A stretch of 5,641 nucleotides of DNA from an uncultured Eubacteriales bacterium (lineage in GTDB: Bacteria > Bacillota > Clostridia > Oscillospirales > CAG-382), in assembly GCA_900550505.1 (NCBI GenBank), contig URSI01000092.1:1-5641 (forward strand), read 5' to 3'. Under the pieces are notes generated by a model. That model made no database searches, had not been told where the DNA came from, and saw only the letters and a list, made by a program, of their open reading frames with translations. Below are positions 1 through 4,635 of this stretch, one piece after another (the first letter of the stretch is position 1; each line of letters starts with the position of its first letter). The position numbers and the translations under genes are program-made.

Positions 1-716
1 GAGTGATGACGATGGTCGGCAAGGCCTTCGGCGAATTCCAGATGCTGCTTGCTGATTTCCCGGCCGAAACTTTGAATGAGACGATACCGGACTTTCATAA
101 TACGCAAAAGCGGTTTGCGCAATTGTACGCTACTGCGGACGAGGACCCGTGTGGCAGGGCAGCTTCGGTAAAGAACGAATTAGAGTTTTTGAGAAGCATG
201 GAGCACGTTGCGACACGTATCGGAACCCTCGTGGACAGCGGAGATATGATGTTGCGGGTGACGCATAACGATACAAAATCAAATAATGTTTTGCTTGACG
301 AAAAGACCGGTGAGCCGCTTGCCGTTATAGACCTTGATACCGTTATGCAGGGGCTTGCCGTGCATGATTTCGGCGACGCGGTACGATTTGCGGCAAATAC
401 CGCTTCAGAGGATGAGGCGGATCTGCTTTGCGTAGGGCTGGATATAGCCAAATATGAAGCGTTTGTACGCGGGTTCATACCGCCGATACGTTCAAGCCTT
501 TCAAGCGTCGAGATAAAAAACATGGCGCTCGGAGCCGTAACTATGGCGGCGGAGCTTGCGGCCCGGTTTCTTCAGGATTATATCGCCGGTGATCTGTATT
601 TTAAGACAGTATATGAAAAACAGAACTATATCCGTGCGCGCTGCCAGATGGCACTTGCAAATGATATGCTTTTAAAGTACGATAAAATGTGTGAAATAGT
701 AGAGCGCTACGCATGA
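1..716 (+). CDS. NahK-like N-acetylhexosamine 1-kinase / aminoglycoside phosphotransferase-fold kinase, 5' end missing
   Basis: The frame runs in from the left edge and ends at TGA 714-716, giving 237 visible residues. The GTG at position 3 is not taken as the start, because NahK-type kinases are about 360 residues long and the conserved part begins at once (FGEFQ, then ETIPDFHNT). The catalytic loop HNDTKSNN (visible residues 88-95) fits the kinase pattern HxDxxxxN, with Asp90 the likely catalytic base and Asn95 and the Asp of VIDLDTV (108-114) the likely metal ligands. HDFGDAVRFAANTASEDE (121-138) is strongly NahK-like. Family knowledge: NahK phosphorylates GlcNAc or GalNAc at C1 with ATP in the cytosol, feeding host-glycan (lacto-N-biose) catabolism. 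Related proteins are often annotated only as phosphotransferases or mucin desulfatase, so the exact sugar is uncertain. No GC-rich terminator follows the stop. Confidence 0.82.
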   Translation, partial: VMTMVGKAFGEFQMLLADFPAETLNETIPDFHNTQKRFAQLYATADEDPCGRAASVKNELEFLRSMEHVATRIGTLVDSGDMMLRVTHNDTKSNNVLLDEKTGEPLAVIDLDTVMQGLAVHDFGDAVRFAANTASEDEADLLCVGLDIAKYEAFVRGFIPPIRSSLSSVEIKNMALGAVTMAAELAARFLQDYIAGDLYFKTVYEKQNYIRARCQMALANDMLLKYDKMCEIVERYA

Positions 717-718
717 TA

Positions 719-751
719 TGAACAAAAAGTAAAAAAATTGTGAACAAAAAG
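719..751 (+). repeat. Two direct copies of TGAACAAAAAG upstream of the sigma-factor promoter
   Basis: The 11-mer TGAACAAAAAG occurs at 719-729 and again at 741-751, a period of 22 bp or about two helical turns. The copies sit in an A-rich tract 33 bp upstream of the -35 box of the sigma-factor promoter. They could be a paired regulator site or an UP-element-like activator region. The sequence is low-complexity, so chance is a real alternative. Confidence 0.35.
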
Positions 752-783
752 ATTAAAATTATCGATTTTTTTCAAAAAATGAG

Positions 784-812
784 TTGACAAATTTGTATAA
801 TGCATATATAAT
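784..812 (+). promoter_or_regulatory. Consensus sigma-A promoter of the sigma-factor gene
   Basis: TTGACA at 784-789 and TATAAT at 807-812 are separated by exactly 17 bp, matching the housekeeping consensus at all twelve positions. A second TATAAT at 796-801 is only 6 bp from the -35 box and cannot pair with it. Transcription should begin near 819, leaving a leader of only about 17 nt. The likely ribosome binding site AGAGG (819-823) would then be the very 5' end of the message. Confidence 0.85.
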
Positions 813-835
813 CGTACCAGAGGCAGCGTGACGAG

Positions 836-1417
836 ATGATACTGAGTGACGATATCATAAATGATATGGATGAGAGTACGCTCGTGGCGTCCGCAGCTGC
901 GGGCGATCCGGCTTCGTTCTCGCGACTTGTGTCGCGTTACGGTTCTGTTGTCAGTTATGTGGTCAATACCATGTGCGGTGACAGGGGCGAGCGCGAGGAC
1001 TTGATGCAAGAAGGGCTGATTGGGTTGTTGAAGGCGGTGCGTACTTATGACGGTACGGTGGCTTCGTTTGCGACGTATGCCTCACTTTGCATCAGACGTT
1101 CGGTGATAACGGCAATGAGACGTTACAGACGTTCCAGCCTGGGCAGCTCGCTTAGTGATACGGATGACGGCGTTTCTGAGCGCAGCGTTGCTTTTTCGCC
1201 GTCGGCGGAAGATGTGGTGTTAGATAAGGAGTCTACGGACGTTTTGTACGCGCGGGTGATGGCGTTGCTCTCTGATTATGAGCGCGCTGTGTTTGAGCGG
1301 TATCTTGACGGAGAGAAGACTGGGAAGATAGCGGCATTAGTTGGGCGCGACGCGAAAAGTGTGGGTAATGCGGTGTTTCGCATCAAGCGGAAGATAGCGG
1401 CGGCACTGGGCTTGTAG
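836..1417 (+). CDS. Small sigma-70 family RNA polymerase sigma factor, SigH-like
   Basis: This 193-residue protein should bind core RNA polymerase and direct it to a particular promoter class. Region 2 spans about residues 15-100: DLMQEGLIGLLKAVRTYD (55-72) is the core-binding 2.2 helix, and SFATYASLCIRRSVITAMRRYRR (77-99) is the -10 recognition 2.3/2.4 stretch. A variable linker of about 40 residues follows. Region 4 (about 145-188) contains LSDYERAVFERYLDG and a -35 recognition helix ending in SVGNAVFRIKRKI. The ASLCIRRSVITAM block and the KSxxNAxxRIKRK ending resemble SigH/sigma-30 more than ECF sigmas. The start is ATG 836, with AGAGG 12 nt upstream; the in-frame ATG at 866 lacks a ribosome binding site. 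The gene has its own consensus sigma-A promoter, and no anti-sigma gene is adjacent. It may be a SigH paralogue rather than Spo0H itself. Confidence 0.88.
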   Translation: MILSDDIINDMDESTLVASAAAGDPASFSRLVSRYGSVVSYVVNTMCGDRGEREDLMQEGLIGLLKAVRTYDGTVASFATYASLCIRRSVITAMRRYRRSSLGSSLSDTDDGVSERSVAFSPSAEDVVLDKESTDVLYARVMALLSDYERAVFERYLDGEKTGKIAALVGRDAKSVGNAVFRIKRKIAAALGL

Positions 1418-1496
1418 CTTATGGCGTAGCGGTATGTATATTGGCCTCGTATGAGGGTGATATAAATTATTTTTCACAGTAAGGGAAAGAAAAAGC

Positions 1497-1763
1497 ATGT
1501 ACGAAGACAAAACATTGGTATGTAAGGATTGCGGCGCTGAGTTCGTTTTCACTGCCGGCGAGCAGGAGTTCTATGCGCAGAAGGGCTTCCAGAACCAGCC
1601 CCAGAGGTGCAAAGCCTGCCGTGAGGCTAAGAGGAACGCAGGTAAAGTGCTCTACACGGCGGTCTGCGCTGAGTGTGGCAAGGAAGCAAAGGTGCCGTTC
1701 CAGCCTTCTAACGATAAACCCGTATATTGCAGTGAATGCTTTGCTGCAAGGACCGGCAGATAA
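1497..1763 (+). CDS. Double zinc-ribbon protein (CxxC-x17-CxxC family)
   Basis: An 88-residue cytosolic protein with two four-cysteine knuckles, each expected to bind one zinc. The first pairs CKDC (9-12) with CKAC about 25 residues later. The second is CAEC, exactly 17 residues, then CSEC, with the typical VPFQPSNDKPVY spacer, which matches the CxxC-x17-CxxC family by length and wording. All eight cysteines are present, and no other domain or membrane segment is seen. AAGGGA at 1481-1486 lies 10 nt before ATG 1497. The gene follows the sigma-factor gene by 79 bp with no hairpin between them, so read-through from the sigma promoter is likely. I found no convincing separate promoter, and a strong terminator follows. 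The family's function is not established; nucleic-acid or protein binding is a guess from the fold. Confidence 0.85.
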   Translation: MYEDKTLVCKDCGAEFVFTAGEQEFYAQKGFQNQPQRCKACREAKRNAGKVLYTAVCAECGKEAKVPFQPSNDKPVYCSECFAARTGR

Positions 1764-1792
1764 TCGTAGACAGAACATATTTAAAATTGTTG

Positions 1793-1827
1793 AGCGAGGC
1801 GCTTTATGTAGAAGCGCCTCGCTTTTT
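1793..1827 (+). terminator. Intrinsic terminator after the zinc-ribbon gene
   Basis: A perfect 12-bp stem, AGCGAGGCGCTT (1793-1804) with AAGCGCCTCGCT (1812-1823), has a 7-nt loop and leads directly into TTTTT (1823-1827). It lies 30 bp beyond the zinc-ribbon stop and closes the sigma-factor/zinc-ribbon transcript. On the minus strand the sequence after the stem is not T-rich at once, so it is a poor terminator for the SLOG gene. Confidence 0.92.
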
Positions 1828-1904
1828 GCGGCATTTACTTCCATTGAGTTCACCGCTGGAGTTTGCATTATCGTATTCGTGAATTGCTTTGGTGGCGTTT
1901 TACT

Positions 1905-1927
1905 TTGGGCAAAATGTTTTTGCCTAA
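1905..1927. other. Hairpin overlapping the SLOG gene stop codon
   Basis: GGCAAAA (1908-1914) pairs with TTTTGCC (1918-1924) around a 3-nt loop, and pairing extends outward through one G-T wobble to T1905/A1927. The minus-strand TAG stop (1924-1926) lies inside the stem. No T-tract follows on either strand, so it is not a standard intrinsic terminator. It may stabilise the 3' end of the SLOG message. No other terminator for that gene was found before the zinc-ribbon hairpin. Confidence 0.4.
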
Positions 1928-2382
1928 GGATAAATGAATGTGGCGTTGATTTCGACCAGATTTATTATTTTTTTACCCTTGGACTCCGCCAATTGCTTGA
2001 ATTTTGCAGCGTTTCCAAAGGGCTTTTTTACATACGTTATTACGAAGTCGGCGTGTTCTATCATCCAATGATTTCGTTTTGAAATCGCAAATTTGGGTGG
2101 CGTGGTCTCAAGGACGTCAGGGTAAAGTAGTTCCATGAACTCCGACATGGCAGACTTTGTATTGCCGGGAGGCATATATGCCAGTATATCGCAGCAGATT
2201 ATGTGGGGGTATCGTGCTTTTAGCTTTTTGAGCTCACCTCTTACTATCATGTCAAATTGACCTTGGTTCCCAACATAAAAGACGTTGATATCATAGGTCT
2301 CTATAAGCTCTATAAGAACTTCATGCAGGGATTGAGATATGTTCTCCGTCACTGACCTGTGTCCGATAAAAGTACATATCAT
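1924..2382 (-). CDS. SLOG-fold protein of the YpsA/DUF1273-like group
   Basis: This 152-residue soluble protein opens with a Rossmann-type strand and the GHR signature (MICTFIGHRS), followed by YVGNQGQFD (36-44), the loop LAYMPPG (67-73), PPKFAISKRNHWMI (95-108), a hydrophobic strand ADFVITYV (111-118) and GNAAKF (123-128). This order matches small clostridial SLOG-family proteins related to YpsA. Family knowledge: SLOG domains bind or process nucleotide-derived ligands, but no reaction is established for this subgroup. The start ATG (2380-2382) is preceded by AAGGG with a 10-nt spacer. It is transcribed divergently from the Xre gene, 127 bp away, from an extended -10 promoter bracketed by an inverted repeat, so repression by the Xre protein is likely (inference). 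The length is normal and the frame intact. Confidence 0.78.
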   Translation of the reverse strand: MICTFIGHRSVTENISQSLHEVLIELIETYDINVFYVGNQGQFDMIVRGELKKLKARYPHIICCDILAYMPPGNTKSAMSEFMELLYPDVLETTPPKFAISKRNHWMIEHADFVITYVKKPFGNAAKFKQLAESKGKKIINLVEINATFIYP

Positions 2383-2383
2383 T

Positions 2384-2411
2384 TTGACACCGCCCTTTTA
2401 TGGGATATATC
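2384..2411 (+). promoter_or_regulatory. Candidate promoter of the Xre gene
   Basis: TTGACA (2384-2389) is followed after 16 bp by TATATC (2406-2411), a four-of-six -10 match that lies inside the left arm of the inverted repeat. The -35 hexamer also falls in the spacer between the SLOG ribosome binding site and its start codon, so it could be coincidental. If real, the Xre message carries a leader of about 90 nt. Confidence 0.4.
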
Positions 2412-2452
2412 GTAATTATAACACGTATCACTTAAATATACGATATATCCCA
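2401..2452. promoter_or_regulatory. Perfect 14-bp inverted repeat, likely Xre operator pair
   Basis: TGGGATATATCGTA (2401-2414) is the exact reverse complement of TACGATATATCCCA (2439-2452), with 24 bp between the arms. Each arm contains the 8-bp palindrome GATATATC (2404-2411 and 2442-2449), so each may be a complete dimer site; their centres are 38 bp apart. The left arm covers the likely start point of the SLOG transcript and the candidate -10 of the Xre gene. The right arm covers the -35 zone of the SLOG promoter. This geometry suits repression of both genes by the adjacent Xre protein, which is inferred. Confidence 0.75.
2415..2423 (-). promoter_or_regulatory. Extended -10 promoter of the SLOG gene
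   Basis: Read on the minus strand, the site is TGTTATAAT: a perfect TATAAT preceded by the TGn extension. The -35 region, about 2438-2443, is poor (TCGTAT), which is usual when an extended -10 is present, and it lies in the right arm of the inverted repeat. Transcription would start near 2408, giving a leader of about 25 nt that holds the ribosome binding site. Confidence 0.65.
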
Positions 2453-2509
2453 CATGATTTATCGCAGAATCGGGTAAACTTTCTTCAGCGATATCAAAAG
2501 GTGGTAGCA

Positions 2510-2752
2510 ATGGATACGAGGGAAGCTGTCAGACAGCGAATAATACAACTTTGTGACAAAAACAATATTGCCGTTAACGCATTGGCGAATATGGCAGGAA
2601 TCCCGCCGTCTACCGTTTACAGCATGCTTAACTCAAAGAGTAAAAACCCGGGCGTGGTATCAATAAAAAAGATATGCGACGGACTTGAGATCAGCGTAAG
2701 AGAGTTTTTTGACAGTGAGTTGTTTGATGAACTGGAGCAGGAGATACGGTAG
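2510..2752 (+). CDS. Small Xre-family (Cro/CI-type) helix-turn-helix regulator
   Basis: An 80-residue single-domain DNA-binding protein. The helix-turn-helix lies at about residues 22-42, VNALANMAGIPPSTVYSMLNS, with the serine/threonine-rich recognition helix PPSTVYSML. It is followed by the usual Xre third and fourth helices (VVSIKKICDGLEISVREFF) and an acidic tail, DSELFDELEQEIR, typical of short clostridial Xre proteins. The frame is open back to 2339, but the start is set at ATG 2510 because AAAGGTGG (2497-2504) sits 5 nt upstream; the longer version would read through the operator region. There is no sensor or protease domain, so it probably acts as a dimeric repressor of itself and of the divergent SLOG gene through the inverted repeat. 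An inducer is not apparent. Confidence 0.87.
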   Translation: MDTREAVRQRIIQLCDKNNIAVNALANMAGIPPSTVYSMLNSKSKNPGVVSIKKICDGLEISVREFFDSELFDELEQEIR

Positions 2753-3134
2753 ACCCCGGTATTATCTTCGCGTTTTTTGCGGATAAGGTCGATTCAGCGG
2801 ATTGTGAAACGGCGGCGTGGATGTTAAAGATCCCCCATATGTTCGCAGATATGTTCAATACATTCGGTTGAGAGATGAACCGTGCTTGTAACGTGTGCAT
2901 TTTTTCGCTATATCTTGATACCACCCTCGGTGTAATAAAATACACCGGGGGGGTTATTTTGTTACACACAGCTCTTTTAACGTGTGACATTGTATATGGT
3001 TCGCGGAGTTACCGGAGCGATTCAAAAAATCTGCGCTCTACAGTCGGTGAAGGAATACCGGTCATTAGAAATTGTTATCGCTGATAACGGACGTGTCCCC
3101 GCCGGGTTTAAATTGATTGATACGTCCAAGCAAT
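2753..3134. other. Intergenic stretch without a confident gene
   Basis: About 380 bp separate the Xre stop from the convergent terminator. The stretch contains a frame open from 2731 to a TGA at 2869-2871, whose codon choice resembles real genes but which has no start codon before ATG 2821. It also holds a hairpin with a T-rich tail (2924-2960), two copies of AACGTGTG (2890-2897 and 2979-2986), and a possible 46-codon ORF (2996-3136). It may be decayed coding sequence or carry a small RNA; neither is shown. Confidence 0.45.
2924..2960 (+). terminator. Hairpin with T-rich tail, possible terminator or attenuator
   Basis: CCCTCGGTGTA (2924-2934) pairs with TACACCGGGGG (2941-2951) over 11 bp with a single T-G wobble and a 6-nt A-rich loop. 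The T-rich tail TTATTTTGTT begins after two further Gs. It lies about 170 bp beyond the Xre stop, far for that gene's terminator. A weak promoter-like pair sits just upstream (TTGTAA 2886-2891, 17 bp, TATATC 2909-2914), so the hairpin could instead sit at the start of a new transcript. Confidence 0.5.
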
Positions 3135-3136
3135 AA
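2996..3136 (+). CDS. Possible 46-residue hypothetical protein or gene remnant
   Basis: The frame reads from ATG 2996 to TAA 3134-3136 and is open back to a stop at 2978-2980, so GTG 2984 or TTG 2990 are also possible starts. The product is soluble, with a strand-like SLEIVIADNGRV followed by AGFKLIDTSKQ, and I do not recognise it. In favour: normal-looking codon use, and a stop whose last two bases are the first two of a strong terminator stem. Against: no ribosome binding site before any candidate start. It may be the 3' end of a lost gene rather than a functional small ORF. Confidence 0.27.
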   Translation: MVRGVTGAIQKICALQSVKEYRSLEIVIADNGRVPAGFKLIDTSKQ

Positions 3137-3179
3137 AAAGACCTTCTGAGGCAGCTTTTCTACCGCAGAAGGTCTTTTT
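3135..3179. terminator. Bidirectional intrinsic terminator between convergent units
   Basis: A perfect 14-bp stem joins 3135-3148 (AAAAAGACCTTCTG) to 3166-3179 (CAGAAGGTCTTTTT). The inner loop can add two more pairs past an A-G mismatch. With A5 on the left and T5 on the right, each strand gives a stem ending in a U-run. On the minus strand it lies about 70 nt past the DUF3810 stop and should end that message; on the plus strand it ends whatever is transcribed from the 2753-3134 stretch. Confidence 0.92.
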
Positions 3180-3247
3180 GGTCATTTTGTGTATGTGCTG
3201 TCTTGCGCGGGATGTAAAGCACAATTCACGTCAGGACGAAGCAGGCT

Positions 3248-4516
3248 TCAGTTTGCACCACGCTTATAATACGCGACAGCCAGGTCTACGACGGTGCCGT
3301 AGCTGCGCGTCCCCTCGGTCTGTCCCTGCGCCTGGAGAAACGCGTTGTTCACTGAGTCAGTAACGTCAGCCGCAACCGACTCGCGGTATTTATCAAAAAA
3401 CTCTCCGTACGCAGCAAGCTCGGCACGTACACCGCCGTTCATTGCGTAATATGCCGATGAATACAGCTTGGAGGAAGCGCGCCCGAGCGCCGACATGACG
3501 TACTCCTGCATATTCAGGAGTGCGCTGTAACGTATGTACGGATCTTCGGATTCCATACATACCAGAAACGCCACAAAATTCGCTTCGTCTTCTCTTGCTA
3601 TACCGCGCTGGTGTGCCATTTCATGTGCTAACGTGTACGGCAAAATATAGTCGGGGTAGTTGATGTTCACATTTGCTTCGCCGGTAAAGTATGAATAAAC
3701 GCCGGAAATATGGGTGTAAGTCATCGGTTCCGACATCGCCACAGGTTTTCCTAATGCAGGAAAGGTCGAGATGTAGTCGTTGTCGGCACAGTAATCGGCA
3801 TATGCCTCGTTCAGCAGTATGCTGAGGCGGTAAAAGCTGTAAGGCATAACAGCATCGCCTGATGGCGTGCGTTCGAGTTCGGGCTCGAGCAAAGCAAGCT
3901 CGGAAGAAATGATGAGCGATGTGTCATATAATTCTTCGGCACTGACGTCGTTTCGTTCCAACCCGACATTTTGCTCGAGCGGAAGCCTGTAATTTGAGGT
4001 GCCGAATCCCAGAAAATATACGGATACAAGGTTGAAAAGCAATGCCACCGCCGGCAGGAGCTGTGCTAAAAACACCCTTCGTGAGTCTGAAGCGCCAATG
4101 GCCTTCCATGCTTTGATTATGTAGGCAGCGGCAAGTGGCAGTATGCACAGCAGCAGACACTCGGCGAGTGAAAAAGGTATCCAACCACTGATTATTCCCA
4201 ATATCGCCCGTATCCATTGCCCGACCGTGCGGGCATACCATTCCGCAAAATCCACGCTCAGGAGCGAAGCCGTCAGAACGACAACCGCAAGTATTGCAGC
4301 TGCGGCGGATATTTTGATGTACGGAGTCATTATCTTTACATCACGGTCGTCTGATGGTGAATGGGAATCCTGAGTGTCATGTGGCTGAAGGCTTTCGGGT
4401 GCGAGTGGCACTGTTTGCACAGTACCGTCCGGGCCGTCATTCCCGTTAGTTACTGCGGCACAAGAAGTGTCGCAGTTAAGCTCGTTACGGCTAACATTGT
4501 TTTTTTCCATATCCAT
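3248..4516 (-). CDS. DUF3810 membrane protein with HExxH metallopeptidase motif
   Basis: A 422-residue protein. Residues 1-62 form a polar, acidic, probably disordered cytosolic tail. Hydrophobic segments follow at about 69-88, 107-137 (perhaps one long or two short helices) and 148-170, and the remainder (about 172-422) should form a domain on the outer face. It holds HEMAH (298-302) followed by RGIAREDEANF (304-314). His298 and His302 are the likely zinc ligands, Glu299 the catalytic base, and a glutamate of EDEANF (309-314) a plausible third ligand. This arrangement is typical of DUF3810, a family predicted to be zinc peptidases without a known substrate. The start is ATG 4514-4516, with AAAGGT 8 nt upstream; ATG 4510 is in frame but worse spaced. 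It lies 119 bp downstream of ilvE on the same strand and ends at the bidirectional terminator. No clear promoter of its own was found, so read-through from ilvE is possible. Confidence 0.83.
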   Translation of the reverse strand: MDMEKNNVSRNELNCDTSCAAVTNGNDGPDGTVQTVPLAPESLQPHDTQDSHSPSDDRDVKIMTPYIKISAAAAILAVVVLTASLLSVDFAEWYARTVGQWIRAILGIISGWIPFSLAECLLLCILPLAAAYIIKAWKAIGASDSRRVFLAQLLPAVALLFNLVSVYFLGFGTSNYRLPLEQNVGLERNDVSAEELYDTSLIISSELALLEPELERTPSGDAVMPYSFYRLSILLNEAYADYCADNDYISTFPALGKPVAMSEPMTYTHISGVYSYFTGEANVNINYPDYILPYTLAHEMAHQRGIAREDEANFVAFLVCMESEDPYIRYSALLNMQEYVMSALGRASSKLYSSAYYAMNGGVRAELAAYGEFFDKYRESVAADVTDSVNNAFLQAQGQTEGTRSYGTVVDLAVAYYKRGAN

Positions 4517-4547
4517 ATGAGAAGACCTTTAACATAGCATATTACGC

Positions 4548-4581
4548 AACACCGACTTGCGCAGAGGTGCAAGTCGGTGTT
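4548..4581 (-). terminator. Perfect 13-bp hairpin after ilvE, probable terminator
   Basis: AACACCGACTTGC (4548-4560) is fully complementary to 4569-4581, with an 8-nt loop that can close further. It lies about 55 nt past the ilvE stop and 31 bp before the DUF3810 start codon. On the minus strand the stem is followed by only two Ts and then GCGTAAT, so termination may be partial. On the plus strand four Ts follow, but no plus-strand gene lies upstream. It probably limits read-through from ilvE into the DUF3810 gene. Confidence 0.55.
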
Positions 4582-4635
4582 TTCTCAACAGCTTTTTTAC
4601 CCGTGTGAGCAAAATACGAGTGCCAACAGAATATG

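Noticed and set aside
3..5. GTG at 3 as the start of the kinase gene
   Set aside because: The visible protein begins inside conserved NahK-like sequence and is about 120 residues shorter than the family; the gene most likely continues to the left of the window.
95..523. 142-codon minus-strand frame opposite the kinase
   Set aside because: Antisense shadow of a well-supported kinase; serine-rich translation with no family resemblance.
796..801. First TATAAT as the -10 box of the sigma-factor promoter
   Set aside because: It is only 6 bp from TTGACA and has no -35 match at 16-18 bp; the second TATAAT at 807-812 has ideal spacing.
1441..1466. TTGGCC with TATAAA as a separate promoter for the zinc-ribbon gene
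   Set aside because: The spacing is 14 bp and the -35 is poor; no better pair was found in the 79-bp gap.
1573..2082. 169-codon open frame on the plus strand across the zinc-ribbon gene and beyond
   Set aside because: It lies in a different frame of a gene with eight conserved cysteines, reads straight through the 12-bp terminator hairpin, and overlaps the end of the SLOG gene. The translation is arginine- and cysteine-rich without recognisable motifs.
2339..2509. Longer N-terminus for the Xre protein
   Set aside because: The extra 57 codons read through the SLOG start region and the operator, have no ribosome binding site, and are unlike Xre proteins; ATG 2510 has AAAGGTGG at 5 nt.
2705..2750. 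Programmed frameshift extending Xre into the downstream open frame
   Set aside because: The run TTTTTT at 2705-2710 lies before a stop (2728-2730) in the target frame, and no slippery sequence occurs between 2731 and 2750; the Xre C-terminus already looks complete.
2691..2990. 99-codon minus-strand frame over the Xre 3' end and intergenic stretch
   Set aside because: It overlaps the Xre coding sequence antisense and runs through the 2924-2951 hairpin; no ribosome binding site or recognisable domain.
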